Source of the DNA: Talinum fruticosum
Lineage: Eukaryota > Streptophyta > Magnoliopsida > Caryophyllales > Talinaceae
Direction: 5' to 3'
Length of the DNA stretch: 64,000 nt
NCBI GenBank assembly: GCA_021018815.1
Contig: JAITYX010000005.1
Span: forward strand, 10,201,501-10,265,500
The notes under the pieces were generated by a model. The model did no database searches, was not told where the DNA came from, and was given only the letters and a program-made list of their open reading frames with translations. Positions 47,578-60,579 of the stretch are shown here, one piece after another (position 1 is the first letter of the stretch; every line of letters begins with the position of its first letter). Made by a program: the position numbers and the translations under genes.

Positions 47578-48225
47578 TCACCACACAAATCCATATGAAC
47601 CAATTCAAGCACTTTGAATGTAGATACAGTTTTGAGTGGTTTGAAAGAAGACCGACTTGCTTGCCTTTTGTGCATGCTTCATAGATTTTATCTTTCTTAA
47701 ATGCACGAGTTGGGTAGACCTCTAACCAATCCATGAGATCCAAGTTTCTTGATAGTATGCATACTAATATGACCTAGGCTACGATGCCAAGTCCATGAAT
47801 CATCATTCACGGATGCTTTCAAACAAGATAAATTCGGCTTGAATCGAGAGAGGAATAGTGTAGGTGTTACTCGACCTCGGACACGAGAGCTTATTCTCTT
47901 TGGAGACTGCATCGAAATGTAGTAGTTGGTGCGGGTGAACATTACCTCTTGACCTTTGTCACACAGTGAGAAATGCTAAGGAGATTGTACTTGAGTCCTT
48001 TGACAAGGTAGATTGGGCTGACTGTGTTGTTTCCTTCACCAATTTTGCCAATCCCTACTATCTTCCCTTTCGTTGTTATCTCCAAATCCGACATTTCCTC
48101 CTTTTAGATCTTCCAACTCGGAGAAAAGTCTTGAATCTCCTAACATATGGCGTAAGCAACCACTGTCTAAGTACCAATGGCCTTTTTTCTTCTTTTGAGT
48201 TACCTACAAGTTAGAAACAAACTAA
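47578..48225 (-). pseudogene. copia pol start, copy 3
   Basis: Protease motif WYLDSGCLRHMLGDSR with DSG at 48159-48167. Then DSWTWHRSLGHISMHTIKKL (about 47750-47810), a YEACTKGKQ segment in which the first zinc cysteine is Tyr, and LNWFIWICV just before the break. Copies 1 and 2 supply the expected continuation, which is absent here. Confidence 0.75.
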
Positions 48226-48299
48226 CCCTTCTCACTTCCTCTTATGAACCCAATAACTTCCTTTCTTGTGGTCCTTTTCGAGGAAGTGCACTCTTGGGA

Positions 48300-49981
48300 A
48301 CCCAAATTTGAATAATTTTGGGTCCGGTTTGATCTCGAGTCTTCCTTCTAGAAAGCCGAGTTTGTGTCTCATTTTTTGAAAATCTTTTCTTTTGTAAACA
48401 TGTGGAGAAGGCTTTTTCCTATAAACTGGTTTGGACTCAATCCTTTTTCATTCTTATGAATGGGACCATGCTCGGCCTTCCTGAACTTTACGGTTACGGA
48501 ATCGGTTTTGAAAAGATTTGAATAGGAATTGGATTCCTCTTCTTCATTATAGCCAAGTTTGTTCTTTCCTGAATGAGACACACTGAGAGATAAGTAAAAG
48601 ATCAAGGTTTTTCGACCTTGAGTGAGTTTTAAAACAAGCTCTTGAGACTCATTGAGCTTCCTTTTCAATTGCTCATTCTCTGTCCTGAGTGACTTAGACT
48701 CAGTCACATTTTCTTGAGCACTGGTCTTAAGTACTTTCAGATTTTATCTTAGGTTTTCTAACTCATTTTTCAAAACATTGCTCTCAGTAGTAAGAGACTC
48801 TAGCTTTTCTTTGAACAGTGAAGAGTCGAATTGGACTTTTCTTCCAAAGTATAAATATATCTCAAGTTTAGAGAATTTAAGAAAATATTCAATTACCTCC
48901 TCGGTATCTAAGCTCTCATTGTCTGACTCGGATTCAGCTTCGAGTCTTTAAGTGCTGTAAGACACTTTAGATGAGTCGTCATCACTCTATGTAGCCATCA
49001 TAGCCTTCTTCTTTCTGTCCTTCTTTCTTTTAGGACAATCTTTGACTATGTGCTCCTCGTTGCCACATTCAAAGCAACCGGAGTTCTTAGATAAAGATAA
49101 CTTTGAAGGGAATGAATGTTTACCTTCTCTGTCCTTCTTATCTTTTTTATAAAACTCATCCTTTGGCATCTTTTCCCACTTCTTGTATTTCATCATTCTC
49201 TTGAAGGCTGCGGGATGTGAGTGCCATAGGATCCTCTTCCGATTATGAGGAGCTCGAGACTTTTACATCCGCTTCGATGCCTTCAGCGCAATATTCCTTT
49301 TGGTGCTAACCTCGACATCTTCTTCTTCCAAATGAATCTCGTGGGTAAGTAACTTCCCAATGAGCTCATCCGGTCCGAGTTGAGAGAGGTGCTGAGCTTC
49401 TTCAATGGCTGTCACCTTTGGACCCTATCTCTTCTTCGGCAGACTTCTTAGAATCTTTCCGGACATTTCCTTGTGAGAGATCTTTCTACCCGAGAGACTT
49501 GAGGTTATTAGTAATCTTTGTGAACCGAACATACATATGAGTGATGTTTTCTTTTGGCTCCATCTTGAACATCTCACATTTATGAAGATATTGACTTATC
49601 TTCGCTTGCTTCACTTGGCTTGTTCCTTTATAGGTGTTGACAAGAGTGTCCCGCACCTCTTTGGCTATCTCATTGGCTGAGACTCTGTTGTAGTCTTACG
49701 TGCTAATGGCACACATCGAGTATGTTGATAGATTTGAAGTTCTTTACGAACTTATCGGTCTCTTCGATGGTGAACTCGGATTTGACTTTAGGAACAGTGG
49801 TTCCATTCTCCGCCTTCATTGGAATGTAGTTTCCTACTTGGATGATGTTCCAAACATCTTTAATTTTGTCCATCGGGAAACACTCCATCATCTTCTTCTA
49901 ATGTGCAAAGTTTGACCCTTTGAACTTTGGTGGTCCGGTCGGTGATCTTCCTTCATCGAACTCTCCATTGTTATGAGCCAT
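48300..49981 (-). pseudogene. copia gag, copy 3
   Basis: ATG at 49981 (MAHNNGEFDEGRS), then MMECFPMDKIKDVWNIIQVG and FTIEETDKFVKNFKS. The gag core is broken by shifts. The zinc knuckle at about 49040-49085 is intact: CFECGNEEHIVKDC fits C-x2-C-x4-H-x4-C. A coiled-coil-like segment with LRTENEQLKRKLNESQELVL lies near 48640-48700. Copies 1 and 2 have lost the knuckle, so this is the best guide to the original domain, although the gene carries stops. Confidence 0.8.
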
Positions 49982-50024
49982 CTAATTTTTACACCTTTGA
50001 ATGGTTAAATCCTTTGGAAAGACT

Positions 50025-50039
50025 AGACTCGATACCAAT
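50025..50039 (-). other. primer-binding site, copia copy 3
   Basis: On the minus strand ATTGGTATCGAGTC follows the LTR directly; related to the initiator tRNA-Met site but diverged. Confidence 0.65.
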
Positions 50040-51476
50040 TGAAGGTTGGCTCTTGGAGAGTCTAAGTCACCCTAGAGGGGATAGGGGTGAATAGGGTGAT
50101 GAAGAAAATTAAACAATTTTTGCACCAATACAAACTAAAAGCAGATTCTAAGTCTAGAATAGACTCAAAAAGGCAATAACACGGATATACGTGGAAACCC
50201 TCTTGGGGGCAGAAAACCACGGACAGTGCTAATCTAAGCACTAAGTCAAATCCACTATTTTGAATCCATAAAATACAAAGGATCGACTCAACCAGAATTG
50301 CTCTCTTAAACAATTCCTTACAATATTTTCCTAAACTCGAAGTTCCCTTATCCGATCTAGTACTTCTCGACTGAGGTAACCTTTACAATAAGGGACAACG
50401 AAGCTGAGTTAACCCTTACAGCTCGGTCAAGGGACTTACTAAGAAAGTAAGAGAAGTATATAATTGATTACAAGATTTTCTTTACAACTCGAGAGAATAT
50501 TACATACGGAATTGGAGTTGTGAGTAGAAGATTGAGTAAGAACGAATCCAATAATAGGTTCAACGAGCAATTCCGGCAACCTTCAAGTCTTACAAAGTGG
50601 CTTCTATTTATTAACACCCAAGCGAGTAATCGTTGAGGCTTGTTTACGGATCGAAGTCTTCGCTAGCCGTTATAACGCTAGTCTAAGTTACTCGAAAAGA
50701 TGCTGTTGGAATGTGAACGTTATGCAATGGCTCTTGGTTCCAAAATATGGTCCTATCGGTTGGTAGTGATTGAAAACTGTGGTGGAAACAACTGTTAGGC
50801 CTAGAGTTGGAATTTTCCAGTTTTGGAAACAAACAACCTTGACACGAGTGTACGAGCCATGTCTAGAAGTAGCTAAAACTTTTCTGCTGGTGGTTAATGG
50901 CTAGAAGCTAGTTGCTTTTGTAATTCAAAAAATAGATTAGCCTCATTTGAATAACCTACAAAAGCAAACCACATAGGTTTCTCCAAGTATAACAATACTT
51001 TGGTCCAAGATTAGGCACATATAATAATTAAATCCAAATAATTCAATGCTTAATTATTTTTGGCCTAAAAGAACATAATTTTCGAGTCTAATATTTAATA
51101 TACTCAAATTCCATGTTGAATCAATCTTATGCTAATCAAGTTAGAGAGAGAGTAAAATATCGAGTAGAATAACTTGATCCGGTCAAATAATTCTCAAGGA
51201 AATAAACTTACTTAGAATAAAGAATTAATTCCGTAATTCTTTTTACGTTGAAAAACAAAGTCGGTGCTTAGAGAAAGTGTGTTAGAGAAATTATTTGATC
51301 ATGCGATGGTTACGAGTGATGTCTAAGTGTGTCGAAACACCAGTGACGAAGATATGTAGTAAGGCACTTTACGAGTCGGTCGAACATAATGAAAACTTAT
51401 ATAGGAGTTTCTATAGGATACGGAATGACTTAGAATCAAAACCTAAGAGAGATAGAGATTTATACCTGAGTCTTCA
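50040..51476 (-). repeat. 5' LTR of copia copy 3
   Basis: On the plus strand TGAAGGTTGGC...GAGTCTTCA, the reverse of the family LTR, 1437 bases. Hairpins with the family loop are recognisable near 50370-50460. Confidence 0.9.
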
Positions 51477-52488
51477 AGTTAATTTAGTGGACTTACATAG
51501 AATCAAGGCTTAACCGGGAGGTGCCCAAATACACTTGATTGATAAGGGGCTTACGTGCCGGAGCTAATCGTACTACTTCCGAGGAGGATTTGGACAACTA
51601 CATGACCTTATGTGGTCTATGGAAGGTCATCGAGGGATGCTCATTCCTCTTAGCCTTTGAATATTTATCTTGAATGGATAAGAAATTTACTTGTATGGTA
51701 AATTTATAGTCGTGGTTATATGAGTATTTTCCCCAATTTTCACCCTGTTCAAGGAATCATCCATCCATCTCGGCTACGGTGGCATCAAAGGTTCATCTTA
51801 TGCGATGGAAAGTGCTTAAAATTGTATTTCTACGACCTGCCCTCAATAATGTGGCCATGACATGTCATTTTACAACCCAAATTTCAAGCAAAAATGGTCC
51901 GACATTTTTCGAGTGCCCTTCAATGTTACATTCTTGCCCAGCCCACGATGCAGGTGTGGACCATGGCTTGGGCCATGGTGAAGCCGACGTCGGGTATGAG
52001 CCATGCTTTACCATGGGTACTTGGCTCGTATCACTTTGTTGTTTCATGGGCCATGTGTATAAGCAGAGGCCAACTTCCATCCTTGGTCCCATAGTCGGCT
52101 TCCTTCAAGGTTTCGGGTCGTGAGGGAGTTTAGTGAAACACAAGTTTTATTTGAATGTCCGTTCGACTTATATTGGTGTCTTGGTAAGCGGGTTACTCCT
52201 CAAATTCGTTACAATACATGGATGCCTTTTGCCTCGTAAGACTCGCTACAAAATATGTTTTACTTTTGCTCAATCACTTCGGAAGAGCAAGAAGAAATGA
52301 CCACCGGGTACCCTTACTCACATTTCTTGGATACGAGTTCATCCCATACTCAATACTTGGGACGGATTATGACCCGAATGGTAAGCTTTGACTTGCTCGT
52401 TTGCTTGACTACATTTCTAGTATGGAAATTAACCTCATGTTGATACATATTGTCCCGAGTGATATCCATATTCCAAGTCTTGAGGTTG
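51477..52488. other. unrecognised 1-kb segment
   Basis: No domain is recognised on either strand. Overlapping open frames near 51779-52123 exist on both strands. An unusual density of CCATGG/GGGCCATG motifs occurs at 51945-52070. It could be internal sequence of another retroelement; not resolved. Confidence 0.35.
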
Positions 52489-52493
52489 ACGTG

Positions 52494-54092
52494 TGAAGGT
52501 TTGCTCGGGGAGAGTCCGAGTCACACTAGAGGGGGTGGAATAGGGTGATGGAGGATTTTCGTGAAGATCAAACTCTTTGAAGCAAAGTAGAGACAGAAAC
52601 AGATTCCGAGTCAAAAGCGGGGTCGAGAAAAGTATGAACTCAAAATTACAATATAGAGTAAGGAAGCGGATTAAGCTGAAGCTTTAAGTCCGTCCGAGTC
52701 TAGAATGAACTCAAAAAGTAAAGACACGAGATATTATGTGGAAACCCTCGTGGGGCAGAAAACCACGGACCGTGCTAATCCAAGCACAAAGTCAAATCCA
52801 CTATTTTGAGTCCACAAAATACCGTAGATCGATCGAACTCGAGTTGCTCCCTTAGACAACTCTTTACAAGTTTTTCCTAGACTCGAAGTTCCCTTATCTA
52901 ATCTAGTACTTCCTAGTCGAGATCACCCTTACAGCTAGGGACAACTAAGCTGAGTTAACCTTTACAGCTCAGTCAAGGGACCTTACTTAGAAAGTAAGAA
53001 GAAAGTGTTTGTAACTAAGTACAAGACCTTACAACTCGGAATATAATGAATTACGAGTGGGAGTTATAAGTAGAAGATTGAGAATGAATACAATGACTTT
53101 GCTCAAGTATATGTATTAACAATATGTTCGGCAATCGTCAAGTCTTGTGAGTTGGCTTCCTTTTATAGATGACCGGGCAAAGTAGCCGTTATCTCCATCT
53201 TCCGACTAGAAGTCCTTTGTGACCGTTGTTAACGACTTTCCGAGTCACTTGTTGAAATATGAACGTTGGACAACGGTTCTTAACTTCTTTGGAAGCCCCA
53301 AAACCACTGGCGGTGTCTTAAAAGATAAGGTGGAAACCACCGTTAAGCTTAGCGTTTCGGTTTTCCAAATTTGGAAACGAGATAGCCCCGACACAATCTT
53401 ACGGGGCTAGGTCGAGAGAAGAGGAAAAGCCATGTCTGCTGGTGATTTGACGTTTTGAAGCCGGTTACTTTTGTAATTCAAAAAGTGTATCCTCGTTTGA
53501 ATAACCTACAAAAGTAAATCAAATTGGTTCTCAAAGTATAAAATACTTTGGTCCAAGATTAGACACGAGATAATAATATAATTAATATAATTGGTCGACT
53601 AATTATCCGAGTCGAAAAAGGAATGAAATTTTACGAGTCTAATATCCATGAAACTCAAAATTCAATCTGAGTTAGTCTAAGCGAAAATCAAGTTATACAA
53701 CAAATATCGAGTGAAACAAACTTGATCTAGACTAAGCATGGTTCGGACTAGAAGCGCCGACTATAACAAAAGAAGACTTGTAATATGAAGTCGGACTCGA
53801 GTGCGGTTAAGCGAAATACTAGTCAATTCAACATGCGATAAATCTAAGTGATGAAGGACTCGAGACTAAGTGAGACAGCGTGAGTGCATATCTGTTTTAT
53901 GAGTCACTTAGAGACAAGCAAGAAATACATGAAGTCAATGTCATATCACTTAGAGAAAAATAGTATATCACTCGGAAAAGTTTCTAAGGTACAGAGAATG
54001 CCTTGGAATCAAAACTCTATAAGTGAGAAATTCTTATACCCGATTCCTTTGTTAGAACTCGGAAAAGTGCGGAGCGAGTGTCCGAGTCTTCA
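52494..54092 (-). repeat. solo LTR C (copia family), TSD ACGTG
   Basis: Reverse orientation: TGAAGGTTTGC...GAGTCTTCA on the plus strand, 1599 bases, flanked by ACGTG at 52489-52493 and 54093-54097. The hairpin region is near 52915-53000. Confidence 0.95.
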
Positions 54093-54097
54093 ACGTG

Positions 54098-54458
54098 ACT
54101 CGGTCTCGAGTGCCCCCATGCATTGTTAGAATTTCGAACTCCTCAAGTTGGCATGTGTTCGGGCATCCATTCCCTAGGAACTGGAAAGGGGTAAGAGTAT
54201 TATGCTCTTTTTTTCCTTTTAGTAGTTGTAGGAACCATGGGCCTCGGCACACCAGGGTCATGCTTCCCCACGGACCTTTTGGCATAAGAGTTTTTGAAAA
54301 TGAGGTTTATTAGAAGGGAGATAGTTGGAGAATAATTTTGAATGTGAGGATTGATCTTTTATTTAGACTTTCGAATTTCATTAAATTGAGTTGAAATGAA
54401 TTAAATAAGATTTGAATGGCGGTTTTATTAATTATTTTATTTTATAAGTCATTTTCAG
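54098..54458. other. unrecognised spacer
   Basis: No supported ORF. It continues the sequence into which solo LTR C inserted. Confidence 0.35.
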
Positions 54459-54646
54459 TGAAGACTCAAGTATGACAGATTGACTTCTTGAATGTATTTT
54501 GATTTTATGCATTCATCTAAATTTAGGATAAAACAAGAAGCATCCTAAAAGAAATTCATTTAATCGAGTCTTATGTTTTATAATTTATCATTGAATTATT
54601 GACATATACCTTCCTTGAGCTATTTTAAAATGATTTTATTGACCGT
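54459..54646 (+). repeat. left part of a related copia LTR
   Basis: TGAAGACTCAAG matches the family LTR start and is preceded by TTCAG. About 180 bases later solo LTR D begins. The matching right part, ending CTTCA plus a primer site, is proposed at 62875-63687, on the far side of the MULE region. Confidence 0.45.
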
Positions 54647-56177
54647 TGAAGGTTTGCTCGGGGAGAGTCCGAGTCACCCTAGAGGGGGTGAATAGGGTGA
54701 TGGAAAAATCTTTGCGAAAACACACACTTTTGTGCGGAAAAGTGACCAAGACAGAATCCGAGTCTAAACACGAGGTCGAAAAGATTGGACTCGAAAGCAA
54801 TGAATCGAAGAAGCGGGAGCACTAATGCTCGTCCGAGTCTAGAATGAACTCGAAAGAGAACACGAAATATTTACGTGGAAACCCTCCCAGGGCAGAAAAT
54901 CACGGCCCGTGTCAATCCGGACACGAAGTCAAATCCACTATTTTGAGTCCACAAAATACCGTGAACTTGACGAGAACCCGAGTTGCTCCCTTAGACAACT
55001 CTATACGGATTTTCCTAGACTCGAAGTTACCTTATCCGATCTAGTACTTCCTAGCTGAGATAACCCTTACAGCTAGGGACAACTAAGCTGAGTTAACCTT
55101 TACGGCTTAGTCAAGGGACCTTACAAAGAATGTAAGAAGTGTTTGTAACGAAGTACAAGACCTTACAACTCGGAAAGTAATGAATTACGAGTGGGAGTTG
55201 TAAGTTGAAGATTGAGAGTAGAATAACTTTGAACAAGTAAGTGTATAGACAATATGTTCTACAACCTTCAAGTCTTGTGAAGTGGCTTCTTCTTATAGAT
55301 AAGACCAGGCGGGGTAGCCGTTATTTCCATCTCGCTGACCGAGAGTCCTCTCGTGACCGTTGAGAAAGGCTTTACGAGTCACTCGAAAGTATCCATTGAA
55401 ATATAAACGTTGGACAACGGTTTAACTCTCTTGGAAGTCCCAAAACCATCGGTTGTGTCTTGAAAACCGAGGTGAAAACCACTTTGTTAGGCTTGGCGTT
55501 CCAGTTTTCCGGATATTGAAGCGGACGGCTTCGACACAATCTTCCGAGACTAAAGCGAGGAAGGTGAAAAGCCATATCTGCTGGTGATTTGACGTTACGA
55601 AGTCGGCTACTTTTGTAGTTTTGAAAAGATATCCTCGATTGAATAACCTACAAAAGTAAAACAACTTTGGTTCTCAAAGTATAAAATACTTTGGTCCAAG
55701 GTTAGACACGAGATAACAAAATAATCTTGAGAAATTACGCAATTGATTATCCGAGTCGAAAGGAAATGGAATATTACGAGTCTAATATCCATGATACTCG
55801 GAATTCCATATGACTTAGTCTTAAGAAAAGAAACACGTTCTACGAGCAAATATCAAAGTGAGAAAGAACTTGATATAGACTAAGCATGAAATGAACTATG
55901 AATGCCGACTATGCAAACGATAGAGTAAATAATCACAAGTCGGATTCCGAGTGAGAAAGGACTCGGAATAAAGAACAACTTTTACGAGTCGCTAACTAAA
56001 AAACGATTAAAGAGATATGTGAATGCCGAATCGCATAGGAAGGATACTATTTAATTCAAGTATGTTTATAAGACACGAGAGAATGCCTTGGAATCAAAAC
56101 TCTATATGAATGACATCGTTATACCCGATTCCTTTTGCATGACTCGGAAAGATATAGAGCGATGTATCGAGTCTTCA
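54647..56177 (-). repeat. solo LTR D (copia family), TSD ACCGT
   Basis: Reverse orientation, TGAAGGTTTGC...GAGTCTTCA on the plus strand, 1531 bases. Flanked by ACCGT at 54642-54646 and 56178-56182. Hairpin region about 55055-55140. Confidence 0.95.
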
Positions 56178-56696
56178 ACCGTGACCTTTTCATAATTATT
56201 TTACCTTAATTGACCTTTGCTAAATTTAATTAAAGGGTACTATTTCCGGTTAAGGGTGACAGTTAAGGGGTTGAAAAGACAAAAATACCTTTATTTAAAA
56301 CTTCACAATATCCAACGCTACTATCTAATTCTCGGAAGTCCGAGCTTCACTCTCTTCTTCGATAGTTGAGTTAAGAAAGAGTAGAAGGAGAATGGAAGGA
56401 ATTGCAGCTTCATTTTGAAGTTTGAGGGCAGTCATCGATTGAAGAAAAAATGAAATTGGACAAAAAGAAGAAAAGAGAAAGGTCCGGTTGAAGAAGAAAC
56501 GAAGAATTCTTGGTTGAAAAGGATTGAAATTTGGAAGTGTATGGGAGAGTGATGAACCCTAAGGTAATCTCCTCTTTAAACATACTCTTACTTTAGATTT
56601 GTGGTTCCATTTACGCTTAAAATGTCGAGTATTGTTTCTAAATTTTTAGGGTTTAAAAAATTGTTTGAAAACTTTGTTATTTTCGGTTTAATTGTC

Positions 56697-59600
56697 GATG
56701 GACCCCGAATTTAGGGTAATTTTTGGTTCAAGCGATGGATGGCTGATATGAGGAGTAGGGATTTTGATAGGTATTAGATTATTGATTTGGTTAGGGATGC
56801 TAGCGTATTTCTTGCAAAGCCTAACATTAAGGGGCTCCTAGGTACATCAACATTTCTAAAAACCCCCAAATAGGCAACCGAACGATTGTCTATTGAATGT
56901 GATAAGGATGTTCAGAAATTGGGTGAGATATGAGCTGGTAAAAGGGGTTACATTGGCTTCCACAGTATTGAAAGGAGAAATGCATCAAATTGTAAATAGG
57001 ATTGTGGAAGAACTTGATGGTTTAGATGTTGATGTGAGTGAACCTTCACATGTGGCAATGGACAGTAGTGAGGAAGCATTAGTTGAACAATTTGAAACAG
57101 GTGTGGATGGGGTTGTGGATGGAGTTGAGAGTGTAAGGGTGGGCAGTAATGCTGAAATTGATGGAGTTGGGTATGACAAAACAGAGGAAGTAGATGACAC
57201 TCTATGGGATCAAATTGTGGCCTCTATAGATGAGTGCTTACTACAAATGAATAGCCCACCTAAGGTTAGCCCTTGTGATGTGTCTTCCATATTCCTTGGT
57301 TCTAATCCAACCTAAAACCAATTGTTTGAGGTGGTATTGGATAGTTCTAATTCGAGAAAATAGGGTCCGAAGTTCCAAGAGATGTTAAGAAGAAGTCCTA
57401 AAGCTGCAAGCAGTCCAAGGTTGATAAAGGCAAAGGAATTGTAATTGAAAAACCTCATGTTCCGAGGTCATCTCCTACTGCCAAGGGTAAGGGGATTGTT
57501 ATATGTGAACCTAAGGACAAAGGTAAGGGAGTTGTTACTTGTGAACCTAACGATAAAGGGAAAGCTTTGTTGGTCAAGGAGCCCGAGACCGATAGTGACA
57601 GTTCATGGGGTGACTCCGATTCTAAAGATAGTGAATGGGGTGAGTGCAATGAAGATTATGGAACGGGTAGTGAGGATAAGGATGGGGATAGTAGTGAATC
57701 TTTGGTAGAAGAAGATGAAATATTTGACAATGACACCGATAATGAGGGTGATGCTATTGAGAGGATGTATGAGAATGGGGCATGGTGGGAAGCAACAGTT
57801 GATGGTTCTGTGGAAATAAGAGAAGGGGATATGTTTGAGGACAAAGAAAAGTTTCTTGAAGTTATTAGAGACTACCGAATATATAAAGGTTGGTTTTTGG
57901 CTGCTATGAAGAATGAAAGAGTAAGGTACATAGCAGTTTGCGGTGCGGATAACTGTAAGTGGAGATTGCATGCTTCCCTTCTTCATGATGGTGTAACCTT
58001 CCAAATTAGGGTTGTACATGGTGTGCATAATTGTTCATTTCTCCTGAACAATAAAGTTGCATTTGCTCCTCGGATAGCAAGGAATCTATGTGAAGATGTT
58101 AGAGCTAATCCCGAGATTGATATCAAAGGGATGGCCAACATTTTGATGCAAAGGTTTGTTTTATGTAAGGAGGGCAAAGAGAAAAATAATGGAAGTTATC
58201 CAAGGGAAGCAAGAGAAAGGGTATGAGTACTTAGTCGGATACACTTAAATGGTTAAGGAAGCAAACCCTAGCAAGTGTGTGCTATGTAAGATGGAGTGAG
58301 CCTATGACGGAGGGAGGCAACCCTGTTTTCATAGGATGTTTATAAGCTTTGATGCTTGTAAGAAGGGGTTTCTTGCTAGTTATAGGAAGTTCATAGGGGA
58401 GGATGGTTGTCATCCGAAAGGCCCATATAAGGAGATTCTACTCACTGCACTTGGTCTTGATGGGGACAATCATTGCTTTCCAATTGCATATGCTATTGTG
58501 GACTAAGAGAGCAAGGACAACTCGGTTTTATTTTCCGAACAGTCTTAGAGGTATTATAGGGGATGACTTTGAAGGCTAGTACACCTTCATTGCAGACAGA
58601 TGCAAGGTAAAAAGAATACATATTAAGGTCTTATTTTTTATTATTTTCAATTGTAGAAGTTACAGCTGATGAATATGTTTTTTCCAATTTTTTTTTTTGT
58701 GTTCTGTTTGTAGGGTGTAATAGCTACAATTGAGGCGATGTTCCCAGCTTCGATCTGCACAGTTCATTATTTGAGGAATTAAAAGAAATTGTTAAATGGG
58801 AAGAAATTAGCAGCACTGGCAGGGAGGGCAGCAAATGCTTACAATCATTACATCTACAAAAAACATGGATGCTCTGGAAAAGGAAAACCCAGCTCCGAGT
58901 GACATGGTTGCTTGAAGAGCCACAGGAGTATTGGTGCAGGTATATGTTTGATACATCCACAAAAGCCCCCGACAATTCCACAAATTTTGTGGAAACTTTC
59001 AACAATGTATTAACTTCTATAGAGATAAGCCTGTGTTTGCATTATGTGAACATATAATGGAGAAGTGGACTGAGTGGATTGTTGAGAGGAGAAAAATGGC
59101 ATGAAAGTAGAAAGGAAAAATTGTGCTTAGTGTTAAGGATACTGTGAAGAAATTAGAGAAAGATAGTTGGGGGTTAACTTTGAGGTTTTGTGGGGATGCC
59201 ATATTTGAGGTGGTTGAGGGTAGAACTAAGTTTATTGTGAACCTAGACATGAGAACATGTGACTGCAATTACTTGGAAAATCTTAGGTATTCCATGCAAG
59301 TATGCTATTAGGTCCATATTGCATATGAATTATAAAGTAGAGGACTGGGTTGATGAGTGCTACAACATTGAAAAATTCAGGACAGCTTATAGCTTCAATA
59401 TTCACTCAATCAAAGACCTTAATTTCTGGCCCCTATGAATGAAATACCTCTTTTAACACCCCCACCAACTCAAAAGTGAAGAGGCAGGCCACCAAAAGTT
59501 TGAAAAAGAGGATATGAAGAAGGGAGGAAAAGAAGTAAAAGGAGAATGAGAAAATGCAGTACAATGAGATACAAAATATGCCATCAAATTGGGCATAACT

Positions 59601-59955
59601 CAGCAAGTTGTCCGGACAATGAAGAGAAATAAGTTGAAAGAGAGGAAAAGGAGCCGAGGAAGAAGAAAGTTGCAACAAATACTAAAACAAGACCAAAAGG
59701 AAGGCCAAGAAAAAGCAAGACCTTTACCATTATTGCATTTGAGCAACCTTCCTCTTTTGTTCCGACCATCTGCAATCCTCCTCTTCTTTCACAAGCTTCT
59801 TCATCAAATATAAGCCAAGCCAACAAGCTATCCTTTCTAACAAGAATCTAGCCTCCAAGAGCCAGCAAGACACCTCCCAAGAGCCCTTTGCAACCTAGAA
59901 AGAGGAAGATTGATGTGCAGGAGCCGAGGAGAAGTAAAATGGGAAAGATGTTTTA
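56697..59955 (+). pseudogene. MULE transposase, decayed
   Basis: MDPEFRVIFGSSDGWLI at 56697 may be the start. A frame of 140 codons at 56893-57312 is acidic and of unknown role. Frame 57567-58223 has an acidic stretch, then a MuDR-type DNA-binding domain: MFEDKEKFLEVIRDYRIYKG, VCGADNCKWRLHASL and VVHGVHNCSF. The DDE domain starts with FIGEDGCHPKGPYKEILLTA at about 58393-58450 and FPIAYAIVD. After an intron come GVIATIEAMFPASICTVHYL and the NFVETFNNV segment. A SWIM-type CDCNYLEN...GIPCKYAI zinc finger follows near 59260-59310. A zinc knuckle YKICHQIGHNSASC near 59575-59616 has Tyr for the first Cys. Stops and frameshifts between these blocks rule out activity. Confidence 0.85.
58607..58713 (+). 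other. intron within the MULE transposase
   Basis: Exon ends ...GACAGATGCAAG, donor GTAAAAAG, T-rich 3' end and acceptor TTTGTAG, then GGTGTAATAGC. Removing it joins ADRCK to GVIATIEAMFP, as in intact MULE transposases. Its presence shows a DNA-copied, not RNA-copied, pseudogene. Confidence 0.75.
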
Positions 59956-59959
59956 GTGG

Positions 59960-60560
59960 CAAAGAGTTAGTGATATTATATTTTGGACAATGTGGACACC
60001 TTTTTTTTAGAGAATGGGTGGTTGTAATGCTTTTAATGACAATGTTTTTTTAGAACTTTGTAATGCTTTTGATCCGGTCATTAGCTAGTTAGTATATGTG
60101 GTTATTTTATTTTGGACAAAGTTGGTAACTTCGGCTGTTTGTTAGGGACATAGCATGTCTCTTCAATGTACATAAACTTCACATTATCAGCTACTTGTCA
60201 TTTTCTTTTAAGTTATTTACCAATTGTGCCAGCTGGTTGTGATGCTATTATGGAACTTCACTATCATTATTTGTTTCATCTCGCTAGGATTTACAGATCA
60301 AAGTTTGGCATAATATATACTTGACTTGTGCTTAATTTCTAGCCCCCACCCCCATGGCTATATTCCAAGTACAAATTTAGCACAAGTCAAGCAACAATAT
60401 AACATAAGTGAAGCAAAAATTTATCAAAAGTCAAGCACAACTCTTGGACATTTCATTAATTCAAATTCATTACATACATATCAGCCATGACATTCACCCA
60501 TTCAAAATACACCTTACTTAGTCTATCCTCATACTTCATATCTTCAATGTAATTGTAATC
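59960..60560. other. 3' flank of the transposase, no gene seen
   Basis: AT-rich; likely the 3' untranslated region and spacer between the two convergent ORFs. Confidence 0.45.
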
Positions 60561-60579
60561 ACCACTATAAAAAAATACC

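Larger units (their letters stand above)
47578..51476 (-). mobile_element. copia copy 3, 5' half only
   Basis: Minus strand, in element order: 5' LTR, primer site, gag, protease, pre-integrase and the first bases of integrase, ending at 47578 in the middle of the HMDLCG region. Everything from integrase onward and the 3' LTR are missing. The break joins an AT-rich sequence with AAT and TTA microsatellites, as does the lost right end of copy 2, so both truncations may belong to one rearrangement. Confidence 0.85.

Noticed and set aside
51779..52123. 114-codon ORF with overlapping frames on both strands
   Set aside because: No recognisable domain; openness is explained by palindromic CCATGG-type motifs.
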